A DNA stretch of 64,000 nucleotides from Rahnella rivi (GTDB lineage: Bacteria > Pseudomonadota > Gammaproteobacteria > Enterobacterales > Enterobacteriaceae). The stretch lies in the NCBI RefSeq assembly GCF_019049655.1, contig NZ_JAFMOX010000053.1:1-64000 (forward strand). Reading direction: 5' to 3'. This document shows, piece by piece, positions 8,592-17,768 of this stretch (positions are counted from its first letter, which is position 1; each line of letters begins with the position of its first letter). The notes below the pieces were generated by a model that did not search any database, had not been told where the DNA came from, and saw nothing but the letters and a program-made list of their open reading frames with translations. Made by a program: the position numbers and the translations under genes.

Positions 8592-8998
8592 ACTGCCTCC
8601 TGAACCCCAAATATGATGGGGTAATTGTCCTGACTACAAGGGATCTACCTGGATTTTCGTACCCAAAAAGCAAAACAAGAGAGACAACAAGAGGCATAAC
8701 GTACCGCCCGGACATCCTATTTTTTTATACGTAAACTATAGAGTAGATCACAGCATTGGGCCGAGAAAAACGCCGAAATGTGATGAGAATCACTTTTTTA
8801 TTTTTAGATGATTTTTGTGATGTGTTTTAAACCGTTCAGGCTGCTGAAATTGCCGGTTTTTTTCTTGTAGGTTTCGATATCGCCGGTAAATTCTACGCGC
8901 CGAATTAGCGGGGTTAATCGTCTCAGCTACCGGCATTGCCGCGGGATCCGTCATGCTACTGTGGCGCTGTTGAATCTTTCACTCCAGCAGGAACAGCA
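8592..8998. other. Intergenic region with a CRP-like site or short terminator
   Basis: About 400 bases between divergent small genes. It contains TGTGA-N6-TCACT at 8779-8794, followed at once by six T residues, and a second imperfect hairpin with a long T-run near 8828-8864 (AAACCG ... CGGTTT with an inner TTCAG/CTGAA stem). The two T-tracts after stems could end a short untranslated RNA, but I cannot identify a confident promoter. Confidence 0.35.
8779..8799 (+). promoter_or_regulatory. CRP-like site or mini-terminator
   Basis: TGTGA (8779-8783), six bases, TCACT (8790-8794) is one mismatch from a CRP consensus. The same bases form a 5-bp stem with a GAGA tetraloop followed by a T-run, so it can equally be a short intrinsic terminator. 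Confidence 0.35.
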
Positions 8999-9253
8999 AT
9001 GGCAGAGAATCAGGTTGTCGATTTGGTCATGTCGGTCAATAAACACGTTGAAGAAACGGCTATGCAACATCTGATGCTGCGCAATTTTATTATTGTGATG
9101 TGCCGGAGCATGACCGAAGAGCAGAAAAATCAGGTGAGATGGCAGATGCGCCAGATCCATCAGGTGAGCGATGCAGAATACCGTCAGGGTGATGTGGAGA
9201 TTTTGGAAAAGACCCGGCGTGATGTGGAAGTGATGCTCGAACTGATCAATTAG
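8999..9253 (+). CDS. Hypothetical small alpha-helical protein
   Basis: An 84-residue protein starting MAENQVVDLVM with AGGA upstream; a longer frame from 8936 is possible but lacks a ribosome-binding site. Predicted all-helical and highly charged (RSMTEEQKNQVRWQMRQIHQ, then EILEKTRRDVEVMLELIN), with no signal or membrane segment. Family unknown. Confidence 0.6.
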   Translation: MAENQVVDLVMSVNKHVEETAMQHLMLRNFIIVMCRSMTEEQKNQVRWQMRQIHQVSDAEYRQGDVEILEKTRRDVEVMLELIN

Positions 9254-9321
9254 GTTTCTTCTTATGTCTGCAATATCCATGCTGGGCTATCATTAACATC
9301 ATGACCAAAGGGAGATAAAAA

Positions 9322-9480
9322 ATGGGATTCTGGAGAGTATTGATCACCATTCTGGTGCCGCCATTAGGCGTATTGATAGGTAACGGTTTCGGCGGGGCAT
9401 TTCTGCTGAACATTTTACTGACTTTGCTGGGCTACTTCCCGGGTCTGATCCACGGTTTTTGGGTTCAGACGCGCAAATAA
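9322..9480 (+). CDS. YqaE/Pmp3-family small membrane protein
   Basis: A 52-residue protein of two hydrophobic helices: MGFWRVLITILVPPLGVLI and FLLNILLTLLGYFPGLIHGFW. The ILVPPLGV and LLTLLGYFPGLIHAFW patterns define the Pmp3 family, found in bacteria, fungi and plants and linked to membrane-potential and salt or cold stress phenotypes. GGGAG lies 7 bases before the ATG. A textbook intrinsic terminator follows. Confidence 0.88.
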   Translation: MGFWRVLITILVPPLGVLIGNGFGGAFLLNILLTLLGYFPGLIHGFWVQTRK

Positions 9481-9510
9481 CAGCACACAGATTCAAAAAG
9501 TATGTTTCTG

Positions 9511-9540
9511 AAAACCCGGTGAATGCCGGGTTTTCTTTTT
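9511..9540 (+). terminator. Intrinsic terminator of the Pmp3-like gene
   Basis: AAAACCCGG / CCGGGTTTT stem with a 6-base loop, followed by CTTTTT. Confidence 0.85.
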
Positions 9541-9546
9541 GGAAGG

Positions 9547-9723
9547 TCAGAACAGAGAGAAGAGAAGTACCACCGGAAGGCTCATCGGCCAGGTAAATCC
9601 AATAATGCCTGACGTTAACAATCTGATCTTAATCGTATCGCGGCTCACCAGCAGGGTGAACAGCACGGCGATACCCAGCCCGCCCCAGTAAATCGTTTTA
9701 ATCACTTCCCACCAAACATGCAC
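9547..9723 (-). CDS. ortT: OrtT/GhoT-type small membrane toxin, orphan
   Basis: From a GTG with AGGGG 6 bases upstream this gives 58 residues, close to E. coli OrtT (57). The C-terminal half, KIRLLTSGIIGFTWPMS then LPVVLLFSLF, corresponds to the OrtT end (RIRFLSAFLVGATWPMS, then FPVALLFSLF). An ATG at 9777 would extend it by 18 residues. OrtT/GhoT proteins are two-helix inner-membrane toxins that lower membrane potential under stringent or antitoxin-controlled conditions. No GhoS-like antitoxin gene is adjacent, so it resembles orphan OrtT, not a GhoST pair. Convergent with the Pmp3-like gene. Confidence 0.78.
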   Translation of the reverse strand: MHVWWEVIKTIYWGGLGIAVLFTLLVSRDTIKIRLLTSGIIGFTWPMSLPVVLLFSLF

Positions 9724-9865
9724 AACCAACCCCTGACCATTCACAAAAAACCGGCGGGTATGGTAATCCGTTAACATCTGGTAATCAATTATTGTGTGAT
9801 GTTACGCATGGATTTGCGTTGTGAGCATTTGACATCAATTGTTATTGAACATGACTTGTGCTGGA

Positions 9866-10750
9866 TCAGTGTACTGACAAGGCGCGCAAATGCCCGCGGA
9901 TGGCGGTAGGCGCGAAACCGAAACGTTTGCGAAAGCGTTCTGCAAAGCGTGAGCCGCTTTCATACCCGACCTGATGCGCGATGTGTGAAATCGCCAGATC
10001 CGTGCACTGCAAGAGGCGCAGGGCATGCGTCATACGCACGTCTATCATCACATTGCGCAATACGCTGTTTTCCGCCGCCAGACGGCGTCGCAGCATCACC
10101 TCATTCATCATCAGCTGTTCCGCCACCTCTGCCGCTGTGAAGGTTTTATGCAGATTATTCACCAGCAGTTCACGCACCCGCTGGGTCACGCTTTCGCTGT
10201 GATGCAGGGAATAGCGCACACCGAGTTGTGACAGCCATAATAATTGCTCCAGCATCCGGTGGCGGGTGATCGGCGCAGGCAGGCCGTGATGCCACAAAAT
10301 GGCGTTATGGGTATCGGTGAAACTTTGTTTGAAGGCGCTGGGGACGTGGGGGATCACCTGCATATGATCGACGGTAATCAGTGGCGGTTTAAATGCCTGA
10401 GTGTGCAGGCCGGCATCGGCCAGCAGCGTCGGATCCCATGCCATGATGGCGCAGCTGAACGGGCCGTTATCGGATAACTGATGTTTCAGACCCAGCGTTT
10501 GCCCGCTGTTGAGCACCAGCATTTCACCTGTTTGCAGCGAAATTTCCTGATCCTGGTAAGTTATCGTCATACTTCCATTTTGAATCAGGAGTAATTGCGG
10601 TTTGTCGATATACACATCTTGAATAAAAAGTTCACTGTGCTGAATAAGCAACGAGGTCGATCCTATTCCTGGGGTGACTTTTATTTTACGTACCATGTTG
10701 ATGATGCCCGAATATGACGACGACGGCGACCTGCTGTCTGTAATAAACAA
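9866..10750 (-). CDS. AraC-family transcriptional regulator
   Basis: A 294-residue protein (276 if it begins at the ATG giving MVRKIKV). The N-terminal 150 residues are a cupin-like sensing domain (SMTITYQDQEISLQTGEML). The C-terminal 100 residues carry two helix-turn-helix units: FTAAEVAEQLMMNEVMLRRRL and LAISHIAHQVGYESGSRFAERFRKRFGFAP, the latter the AraC signature. Similar regulators with this N-terminus occur in enterobacterial fimbrial and virulence loci. The target is unknown; it sits downstream of fliT but is separated from it, so I see no direct link to flagella. Confidence 0.88.
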   Translation of the reverse strand: MFITDSRSPSSSYSGIINMVRKIKVTPGIGSTSLLIQHSELFIQDVYIDKPQLLLIQNGSMTITYQDQEISLQTGEMLVLNSGQTLGLKHQLSDNGPFSCAIMAWDPTLLADAGLHTQAFKPPLITVDHMQVIPHVPSAFKQSFTDTHNAILWHHGLPAPITRHRMLEQLLWLSQLGVRYSLHHSESVTQRVRELLVNNLHKTFTAAEVAEQLMMNEVMLRRRLAAENSVLRNVMIDVRMTHALRLLQCTDLAISHIAHQVGYESGSRFAERFRKRFGFAPTAIRGHLRALSVH

Positions 10751-10923
10751 ACGTTGCGCGACTTTGTTACTAATACAAACCGGTCACCGGTTGAGGCGAA
10801 AGTCAGGGAAGGAGACAGAGAGCATTAGCCCTGGCAGCCGTGTGCTCTCTGCCTCTGAAACCTTAGTATGTACAAGAAATATTAGATAAAATAGAACAAT
10901 ATAAAATAAAACAAAAGTAATAA

Positions 10924-11286
10924 TTATTGGCGATCGCCAAACGCGATCGAACGGAGATCTATCTTTCCGTAAGTCATATTCACTTGTTGTTGTCTTGTCG
11001 ACTGTCCAATCAGCTCGGTCAGTTGATTCATCCGCGCTTGTAATAACGTTTTAATGGTATTTTCATTGTCCAGAATCTGACGCAAATATCGGCGTACTTC
11101 ATACTGGATAACCATTGATGTGCTTTCTGATACCGGCAACGTGGTGGTCGCTTCCACGGCCTTCAGATAACTGACTTCGAGCTCGACCAGCTCATCCCAT
11201 TTCTCTTCTTTCGCCAGCCGCAACATCTGCTCGCTTAAAGTCAGGATCAGTTGATATTCATTAACCAGATACTGATGTTGATCCAT
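10924..11286 (-). CDS. fliT: Flagellar chaperone FliT
   Basis: A 120-residue, mostly helical protein starting MDQHQYLVNEYQLILTLSEQML. It sits after fliS, overlapping it by 26 bases. The helix-rich pattern, size and place in fliD-fliS-fliT match FliT, which chaperones the cap protein FliD and binds FlhDC to restrain class II flagellar genes. A longer frame to 11337 would reach deeper into fliS and is not preferred. Confidence 0.88.
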   Translation of the reverse strand: MDQHQYLVNEYQLILTLSEQMLRLAKEEKWDELVELEVSYLKAVEATTTLPVSESTSMVIQYEVRRYLRQILDNENTIKTLLQARMNQLTELIGQSTRQQQVNMTYGKIDLRSIAFGDRQ

Positions 11287-11698
11287 TATAGTGGTCCTGC
11301 GACGGGTGATAGTTTGGGCCGATTTGCCGCCAGGCATCGGCTATATTTTCAAGTAAGCCCAGCACTTCCATGATGGCTTCTTGGTCGTTGTGTAAATTAG
11401 CGTGTAATAAACGACGAACCATATAGGAATAGAGCGCTTCCAGATTATCCACTAAATCAGGATCGCCTTTCTCACGGCTCATTCCGGCTTTCAGTCCGCT
11501 GTCGATAATATTAATGGCCTTGGAGAGTGCTTTGCCTTTATCGGCAATATTTCCCTGCTGCATAAAAATGCCGGCACGGATAAGGGCGCTGCGCGCCCCG
11601 TCAAATAACATCACCACTAACTGATGTGGGCTGGCACTCATTACGCCACTTTCTAAACCTACCTGTGCGTAGGCCTGGGTTCCTTTAGCGTTATACAT
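11261..11698 (-). CDS. fliS: Flagellin export chaperone FliS
   Basis: A 145-residue protein beginning MYNAKGTQAYAQVGLESGVMSASPHQLVVMLFDGA, nearly the canonical FliS N-terminus; ALYSYMVRRLLHANLHND and NIADAWRQI are further family blocks. FliS binds the disordered C-terminus of flagellin and keeps it unpolymerised for export. It is slightly longer than E. coli FliS (136 residues) because of a distinct tail. Cotranscribed after fliD with an 11-base gap. Confidence 0.95.
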   Translation of the reverse strand: MYNAKGTQAYAQVGLESGVMSASPHQLVVMLFDGARSALIRAGIFMQQGNIADKGKALSKAINIIDSGLKAGMSREKGDPDLVDNLEALYSYMVRRLLHANLHNDQEAIMEVLGLLENIADAWRQIGPNYHPSQDHYNGSTSVSG

Positions 11699-11709
11699 AA
11701 TCTTCTTCC

Positions 11710-13137
11710 TTACGAACTTGAACTGGACGTGGACATCGCATCGAACTGCTTGGTCAGATAATCCGCCGTGCTGTTGAGCTTCTGGATCGCAACGTCAAGC
11801 GCAGTGAACTGCGTTTTATAACGGGCAATGGTGGTGTTGATGCTGGTGTTCACTTTGTTGTACTGCTCAGTCAAACTTTTGAGCGTGGTATTAACCGCAG
11901 TTTTCGCATTCGCAATAGTTCCGGTATCTGAATCGAGATAGGAAACATTGAGATTATTTAGCTTTGTAATAACGCCTGTCGTTGTACCGTTGCCAAGCAG
12001 CATCGCTTTTACATCACTGGTGTTGTCAGATAACGCTTTATCAAGCTTAGTGCTATCAACTTCAAGATTGCCTGTATCTGGATCTGTCGTGATACCAATG
12101 CTTGAAAGCGTACTTATCCCATTTGAATTAAACGCAGAGGAAACCGCTGATTTCAATTGAGTCTGGATGGTTCTCAGGGCGCTATCACCCAACAACGCGC
12201 CATTGCTGGTGTCCTGGGTTGCTGTATTACTGTCAACTGCGGTGTATTTGGTCAGATTAGAAAACGTAGTTTGCAGCGCATTATAAGCAGTAACAAACGC
12301 CTGAATCTTGGTGCTGGCGTCACTGGTATCTTTCTTAACGGTCAGGGTCGCTGCGCTATCAGTTGTTGCCAGCAAGTTCAGCGTGATGCCCTCTGGTGCA
12401 TCGGTCACTGTGTTGCTTTGACGTTCCAGTGCAATCCCGTTAACACTGAGTTGAGCATTTTTGGCTTCAACGTTTTGAGTCATTCCGCCTGTGTTAGTCG
12501 CAGAGTCATACCCAATAAATTTATTGAGAGTGTCGTCGCCAGTTACGGCGATCGTCATTTTTGAATCTGTACCTGTATCGTCAGCAGAAACAATGAGCTG
12601 ATAACTACCGTCGGATACTTTAAGGATACTGGCCGTGACCCCGGCATCAGCGCCATTAATGGCATCGCGCATGCCAGCCAGCGAGGTTTGATCATCAGTT
12701 AATGAAATTGTGACTGGTTTGCCATCACCCTGAGTGATAGAGAGGCTGCGCGTGCCATTAGTGGATGTACCGCCCAACGCAGTACTGGTGTCTTTCGCAG
12801 TACCTGAAACTAAGACCTGCGCCTGCGCCAGCGTGGTCACATTCACCGTATATTTGCCAGCCGCTGCCCCTGCAGCAGTAGTAGCGGTGAAAGCTGAAGA
12901 GTTGCTTGATGTGGCAGTCGTTGCCGCATAAACATCTGCACTGTTTAGCGCAGCGGTCGCATCAGCGAATGACTGCAGTGAACTTTGTAAAGTTCCATAA
13001 GCAGTTAGTTTTGCGCTATAGCTGGTTTGAGCGGTAGTGATTGGCGTCAGACGCGCTTTTTCTGCCGTGGTCATATTGTCCAGTAAGGTGGACAGATCCA
13101 GACCTGAGCCGATACCTAATGAAGATATAGTGGCCAT
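11710..13137 (-). CDS. fliD: Flagellar filament cap protein FliD
   Basis: A 475-residue hook-associated protein 2. The N-terminus MATISSLGIGSGLDLSTLLD is diagnostic; the C-terminus has heptad-type helices (ARYKTQFTALDVAIQKLNSTADYL) that insert into the filament. The central part is Thr/Ser/Asp-rich and variable. FliD caps the filament tip and drives flagellin assembly. It is divergent from fliC, with its own sigma-28 promoter 38 bases upstream, and heads fliD-fliS-fliT. Confidence 0.96.
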   Translation of the reverse strand: MATISSLGIGSGLDLSTLLDNMTTAEKARLTPITTAQTSYSAKLTAYGTLQSSLQSFADATAALNSADVYAATTATSSNSSAFTATTAAGAAAGKYTVNVTTLAQAQVLVSGTAKDTSTALGGTSTNGTRSLSITQGDGKPVTISLTDDQTSLAGMRDAINGADAGVTASILKVSDGSYQLIVSADDTGTDSKMTIAVTGDDTLNKFIGYDSATNTGGMTQNVEAKNAQLSVNGIALERQSNTVTDAPEGITLNLLATTDSAATLTVKKDTSDASTKIQAFVTAYNALQTTFSNLTKYTAVDSNTATQDTSNGALLGDSALRTIQTQLKSAVSSAFNSNGISTLSSIGITTDPDTGNLEVDSTKLDKALSDNTSDVKAMLLGNGTTTGVITKLNNLNVSYLDSDTGTIANAKTAVNTTLKSLTEQYNKVNTSINTTIARYKTQFTALDVAIQKLNSTADYLTKQFDAMSTSSSSS

Positions 13138-13174
13138 ATGTATCCTTTACGAGTTGTATAAGAGTCTTTAAGCC

Positions 13175-13201
13175 CTATCGGCACGACGGAGAAAAAGTTT
13201 A
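13175..13201 (-). promoter_or_regulatory. Sigma-28 (FliA) promoter of fliDST
   Basis: On the minus strand TAAACTTT, 11 bases, GCCGATAG: one mismatch in each element from the TAAAGTTT-N11-GCCGATAA consensus, placed 38 bases before the fliD start. Confidence 0.9.
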
Positions 13202-13293
13202 ATGGATTACAATAAAAAGTAATGGCGTGAATAGCCGGTATAAGGAGGGGTAATTCTCAAAGTAAGAAATCGAGAAATTTTATGAAATATCTC

Positions 13294-13320
13294 TAAAGGT
13301 TGTGGGTGAAGCGCCGATAC
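13294..13320 (+). promoter_or_regulatory. Sigma-28 (FliA) promoter of fliC
   Basis: TAAAGGTT (13294-13301), 11 bases, GCCGATAC (13313-13320), 70 bases before the flagellin start. Near-perfect class III flagellar promoter. Confidence 0.93.
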
Positions 13321-13390
13321 AAGTTTGGACGGTGATGAACGCCGTGGGCAATAAGCCCGAACCCTTAACCAGATTTGAAGGAATACACTC

Positions 13391-14830
13391 ATGGCTCAAG
13401 TTATCAATACCAACACGCTGTCTCTGATGACTCAGAACAACATGAACAAATCCCAGTCCGCACTCAGCACCGCTATCGAGCGTCTGTCTTCCGGTCTGCG
13501 TATCAACAGCGCGAAAGACGATGCAGCGGGCCAGGCAATTGCTAACCGTTTCACTTCTAACATCAACGGTCTGACTCAGGCTTCACGTAACGCCAACGAC
13601 GGTATCTCCGTTGCGCAGACCACTGAAGGCTCATTGAGCGAAATCAACAACAACTTACAACGTATTCGTGAGCTGTCTGTTCAGGCTGCTAACGGCACCA
13701 ACTCTGATTCCGACCTGTCTTCAATCCAGGATGAAATCACTTCCCGTCTGGACGAAATTGACCGCGTATCTGGTCAGACTCAGTTCAACGGTGTGAAAGT
13801 ATTAGCTTCAAACCAGACCATGAAAATTCAGGTAGGTTCTAACGATGGCGAAACTATCGACATTGACCTGCAGAAAATCGACTCTAACACTCTTGGTCTG
13901 AATGGTCTCAACGTACAAACTGCTAACGTTTCTACTGGTAAAGCGCTGACTACAGTCCCAACTTCAGTTACTCTTACCGGCACTGCAGCTGCAATTGCTG
14001 CGGCTGCACCTGGTGGTACTGGTTCAATTGTTAAAGCAGACGATGGCAGCTATTATGCCAATATGACAGCAGCTACTACTGCTTCAGATAAAGGGTATTA
14101 TTCAGTAACTATCGATAATGGTACGGGTGCGGTAACCGTTGGTTCTAAAATTACAGATCAATCCTCTGTTAAAGTTACTGATTCAACGGCTCAGACTTCA
14201 GTTACTGTTAACAAAGCTATCGATATGACTGATGCATCTGTAACTGCTATTACTGGTGCAAAACTGTATCAAGTTACTAATGCTTCAGGAGATACCGCTT
14301 ATGCACTTAAGGGTACTGATAACAAATTGTATGCAGCAGATGTAACTAACGGTGTTGTAAAAGCTAAAACCATTGATTATACAGATGCTAGCGGTACTGC
14401 AGTAACCGGAGCAAATGTTACACTGGGCGGAACTGATGGTCTTACTGAGGTTGTAACAGTTGGTACAGGCGAAAATACCAAAACTTACAAAGCTGATGAT
14501 TTGGATGGTGCTGACTTGAAAACTCAGACTCTGACTTCAATCAAAACCTCTACTACTGATCCGCTGGCAGCGATCGACGCAGCAATTAGCAAAGTCGATA
14601 ATTTCCGTTCTTCACTGGGTGCTATTCAGAACCGTTTCGATTCTGCTATCACTAACCTGGCAAACACCACTACCAACCTGCAGTCTGCACAGAGCCGTAT
14701 TCAGGATGCTGACTACGCGACTGAAGTTTCTGCAATGTCTAAAGCGCAGATCCTGCAACAGGCTGGTACTTCAGTGTTGTCCAAAGCTAACCAGGTTCCA
14801 CAGTCCGTACTGTCCCTGCTGCAAGGCTAA
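13391..14830 (+). CDS. fliC: Flagellin FliC
   Basis: A 479-residue flagellin. The conserved D0/D1 N-terminus ([17 protein letters not shown], then [20 protein letters not shown]) and C-terminus ([20 protein letters not shown], then [11 protein letters not shown]) form the filament core. The middle (about residues 180-385) is the surface-exposed D2/D3 region, low-complexity and Thr/Ala/Asp-rich. Its DNA looks more AT-rich and less codon-biased than the ends, as is usual where flagellin antigens are exchanged or diversify. Monocistronic, driven by sigma-28 and closed by a strong terminator. Confidence 0.97.
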   Translation: MAQVINTNTLSLMTQNNMNKSQSALSTAIERLSSGLRINSAKDDAAGQAIANRFTSNINGLTQASRNANDGISVAQTTEGSLSEINNNLQRIRELSVQAANGTNSDSDLSSIQDEITSRLDEIDRVSGQTQFNGVKVLASNQTMKIQVGSNDGETIDIDLQKIDSNTLGLNGLNVQTANVSTGKALTTVPTSVTLTGTAAAIAAAAPGGTGSIVKADDGSYYANMTAATTASDKGYYSVTIDNGTGAVTVGSKITDQSSVKVTDSTAQTSVTVNKAIDMTDASVTAITGAKLYQVTNASGDTAYALKGTDNKLYAADVTNGVVKAKTIDYTDASGTAVTGANVTLGGTDGLTEVVTVGTGENTKTYKADDLDGADLKTQTLTSIKTSTTDPLAAIDAAISKVDNFRSSLGAIQNRFDSAITNLANTTTNLQSAQSRIQDADYATEVSAMSKAQILQQAGTSVLSKANQVPQSVLSLLQG

Positions 14831-14860
14831 TTTTTCGGATAACCCGAAAAACACAGTCCA

Positions 14861-14885
14861 ACCCCGCCTCGGCGGGGTTTTTTTT
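14861..14885 (+). terminator. fliC intrinsic terminator
   Basis: ACCCCGCC / GGCGGGGT stem followed by eight T residues. Confidence 0.93.
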
Positions 14886-15120
14886 AACCAAAACTTACGA
14901 TTATTCTGAATCCCTTCTTCGCGCCGGCTGGTATAATTTAGGATAATCTTTATGTTTTGATCACAAAATGAGCTATTGTGAGCGGCGTACAAAAGGGTGC
15001 CGCGAGGACAATGTTCGAGACATAATCAAAATAGCCGCGCTTTTTTGTCCTTATTCTGCCGATTGAACAGGGTTTCCACTGTCACAATGATACAGACCCT
15101 TAATTTTACAGGTTACGACA

Positions 15121-15843
15121 GTGAGCGATCTGTATACCGCCGACGGCGTGATAGACAAAAATTCTTTGTGGCAGCGCTATGTACCGCTGGTGCGCCATGA
15201 AGCCCTGCGTTTGCAGGTACGGCTTCCCGCCAGCGTAGAGCTTGATGATCTACTGCAAGCGGGGGGCATCGGCCTGTTAAATGCGGTTGAGCGTTTTGAT
15301 GCAATGCAGGGTACGGCGTTTACCACTTACGCTGTCCAGCGAATTCGCGGGGCGATGCTCGATGAGCTGCGCAGCCGCGACTGGGTGCCGCGCAGCGTCA
15401 GACGCAATGCGCGTGAAGTCTCCCAGGCGATGCATCACGCAGAACAACGTTTAGGGCGACCACCGAGTGAAGGAGAGGTGGCGCAGGCGCTGGATATTCC
15501 CATCGAGGAATACCGGCAAATACTGATGGATACGAACAGCAGCCAGTTGTTTTCTTATGACGAGTGGCGTGAAGAGCACGGCGATTCAGCCGAGGCATTG
15601 ATGGAAGGGCACGAAGAGGCCAACCCGTTACATCATCTGTTGGAGGGCAATTTACGCCACCGGGTGATGGAAGCTATCGATGCGTTACCAGAACGGGAAA
15701 AGTTAGTTCTTACGCTTTACTACCAGGAAGAGTTGAATTTAAAAGAGATCGGGGCAGTGCTGGAGGTCGGGGAATCCCGCGTAAGCCAGCTGCACAGTCA
15801 GGCGATTAAGCGATTGCGAACGCGCCTGGCTAACGACCACTGA
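15121..15843 (+). CDS. fliA: Flagellar sigma factor FliA (sigma-28)
   Basis: A 240-residue sigma factor with GTG start. Region 2 contains ELDDLLQAGGIGLLNAVERFD and TYAVQRIRGAMLDELR; region 3 has RLGRPPSEGEVAQALDI; region 4 ends with LKEIGAVLEVGESRVSQLHSQAIKRLR, the -35-binding helix-turn-helix. It directs RNA polymerase to class III flagellar promoters such as those of fliC and fliDST in this window, and is held by FlgM until hook completion. fliZ follows 54 bases downstream. Confidence 0.97.
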   Translation: MSDLYTADGVIDKNSLWQRYVPLVRHEALRLQVRLPASVELDDLLQAGGIGLLNAVERFDAMQGTAFTTYAVQRIRGAMLDELRSRDWVPRSVRRNAREVSQAMHHAEQRLGRPPSEGEVAQALDIPIEEYRQILMDTNSSQLFSYDEWREEHGDSAEALMEGHEEANPLHHLLEGNLRHRVMEAIDALPEREKLVLTLYYQEELNLKEIGAVLEVGESRVSQLHSQAIKRLRTRLANDH

Positions 15844-15897
15844 TCCGCTTTTTCCTGGCCGGTTATACATTTTATGTCCCTTATCAGGAATAAATTT

Positions 15898-16404
15898 ATG
15901 CCAGCGGGAATCAAAACAAGGCCTTTAAGCCGTTATCTTAAAGATTTTAAACACAGTCAGACTCACTGCTCACAGTGCGCAAAAGAACTCGACAGGATGG
16001 CGCTGGTGTTTCGCGGGCAAATCATTAATAAAGAGGCCATCGCTAAGATGGACCAGCCTATTGATGATGACGTGTGGCAAAACCTGTCGCAAGAACTGAC
16101 CGCTCTGTGTCGTTTTTGCAGTGAGATTAGCTGTAACAGCCATTCGTCGTATTTTGACATTATGGCGTTTAAGCAATATCTGTTTGAACAGACTGAAATG
16201 AATCACAGCACGGTGCGCGAATATGTTGTCCGCCTCCGCCGTCTGGATGACATCCTGTCTGCCAATAACTATCCTCTCGATAAACTGAAAGGGGACAGTA
16301 TCCACCAGCGGATCATCAGTGATCTGCCGGTGGCGGCGCATGATAACTACCGTATTGCCTTGCGCAAATACGATCAGTATCTGGCCTGGCAGAAATCAGC
16401 CTGA
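15898..16404 (+). CDS. fliZ: FliZ regulator
   Basis: A 168-residue protein closely resembling E. coli FliZ: RPLSRYLKDFKHSQTHCSQC at the N-terminus, then FKQYLFEQTEM, TVREYVVRLRRLDDI and NYRIALRKYDQYLA. The start is taken at the ATG preceded by AGGAA; an upstream ATG at 15874 would add eight residues. FliZ is a DNA-binding protein related to phage integrase core-binding domains that antagonises RpoS-dependent genes and modulates FlhDC. Same transcript as fliA. Confidence 0.93.
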   Translation: MPAGIKTRPLSRYLKDFKHSQTHCSQCAKELDRMALVFRGQIINKEAIAKMDQPIDDDVWQNLSQELTALCRFCSEISCNSHSSYFDIMAFKQYLFEQTEMNHSTVREYVVRLRRLDDILSANNYPLDKLKGDSIHQRIISDLPVAAHDNYRIALRKYDQYLAWQKSA

Positions 16405-16440
16405 GACTGTTCAGCACAGACTGACGAAGTAACACCACAA

Positions 16441-16468
16441 ACAGGTTCCTCCGGGAGCCTGTTTTTTT
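16441..16468 (+). terminator. fliAZ terminator
   Basis: ACAGGTTCC pairs with GGGAGCCTGT (one wobble) and is followed by seven T residues. Confidence 0.85.
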
Positions 16469-16581
16469 GTCTACAGTTTGTATACATTCTTTATATACTT
16501 CATCATTACGCTCCTTTCATATCCTAATAATCCACATTTACGGTTTCGCTCAGCGATGCGGCTGCGCGTCAGGGGAACATT

Positions 16582-17592
16582 GTGCCTGCTAAAATTTCAT
16601 TGCTTAAAAACCGGCTGGATGCCTTTGATCGTCTCGATTTACTGGGTAACAGCACCCCGCTGGAGAAATTACACCGCCTCTCAGAACATCTGGGGCGCGA
16701 TATTTACATCAAACGTGATGACGTCACTCCGCTGGCGATGGGCGGTAACAAGCTGAGAAAACTGGAATATCTGGTGGCCGATGCGCTGGCAGAAGGCGCG
16801 GATACGTTAGTCACCGCAGGCGCGATCCAGTCTAACCACGTTCGTCAGACCGCCGCCGTGGCGGCGAAGCTTGGCCTGAAATGCGTGGCGCTGCTGGAAA
16901 ATCCTATCGGCACGCAAGAAGCTAACTATCTGACCAATGGCAACCGTCTGTTGCTGGATCTGTTTAACGTCGAAGTGGTGATGTGCGATGCGTTGCACGA
17001 CCCGATGGCGCAGCTGGCAGAGCAGGCAGAGCGTCTGGAAGCCCAGGGTTTTCGTCCGTACATCGTGCCGGTGGGCGGCTCGAACGCGCTGGGTGCGCTC
17101 GGATATGTTCAGTGTGCGCTGGAAATCGCCGAGCAGTCCTCGGCCAGTTTTGTGGATTTCAGCGCCGTCGTAGTTGCCTCCGGCAGCGCCGGAACTCACG
17201 CAGGGCTGGCGGTCGCCCTCAGCCATCTGATGCCGGACACAGCACTGATTGGCGTTACAGTGTCACGTAAGGCGCATGAGCAACGTCCGAAAGTCGAGGC
17301 CATTGCGCGTGAAGTGGCGGCCCGTTTAGAGTTTGACGACACATCGCCAACGATTGTTTTATGGGATGAGTATTTTGCGCCGCGCTACGGTGAGCCTAAT
17401 GACGCCGGGATGGCGGCGATCAAACTGCTGGCAGAACAGGAAGCGATGTTACTTGATCCGGTTTACACCGGCAAAGCGATGGCGGGGCTGCTCGACGGCA
17501 TCGAGCGCGGATTGTTCCCGGACGAAGGCCCGATCCTGTTTATTCACACCGGCGGGGCTCCGGCACTCTTTGCTTATCACCCTTTTGTATAG
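16582..17592 (+). CDS. dcyD: D-cysteine desulfhydrase
   Basis: A 336-residue PLP enzyme, close to E. coli DcyD throughout. Start is [25 protein letters not shown] holds the PLP-binding lysine (in GGNKLRK); [22 protein letters not shown] binds the substrate carboxylate; [14 protein letters not shown] binds phosphate. It splits D-cysteine to pyruvate, sulfide and ammonia. It lies just before the cystine transporter tcyJLN as in E. coli, where the two act together on D-cysteine and cystine. Confidence 0.96.
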   Translation: MPAKISLLKNRLDAFDRLDLLGNSTPLEKLHRLSEHLGRDIYIKRDDVTPLAMGGNKLRKLEYLVADALAEGADTLVTAGAIQSNHVRQTAAVAAKLGLKCVALLENPIGTQEANYLTNGNRLLLDLFNVEVVMCDALHDPMAQLAEQAERLEAQGFRPYIVPVGGSNALGALGYVQCALEIAEQSSASFVDFSAVVVASGSAGTHAGLAVALSHLMPDTALIGVTVSRKAHEQRPKVEAIAREVAARLEFDDTSPTIVLWDEYFAPRYGEPNDAGMAAIKLLAEQEAMLLDPVYTGKAMAGLLDGIERGLFPDEGPILFIHTGGAPALFAYHPFV

Positions 17593-17768
17593 GCATGACT
17601 TATCGTTGTGATGGGTGGAAAAGAGGGTGTTGATGGCTTAACGTGTGCTTATTCCATTTTGAGCTAAGATTATAGAATTATATTCCTGATAACTGTTGCG
17701 GCGGGTGCTACTGTGCGCAAATTCATTGGGTATATAACGTTTTATAATTAACTATAAATGAGGTGAAT

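Noticed and set aside
8533..8715. 60-codon minus-strand frame overlapping the CxxC-protein gene
   Set aside because: No ribosome-binding site and overlaps a better supported gene in another frame.
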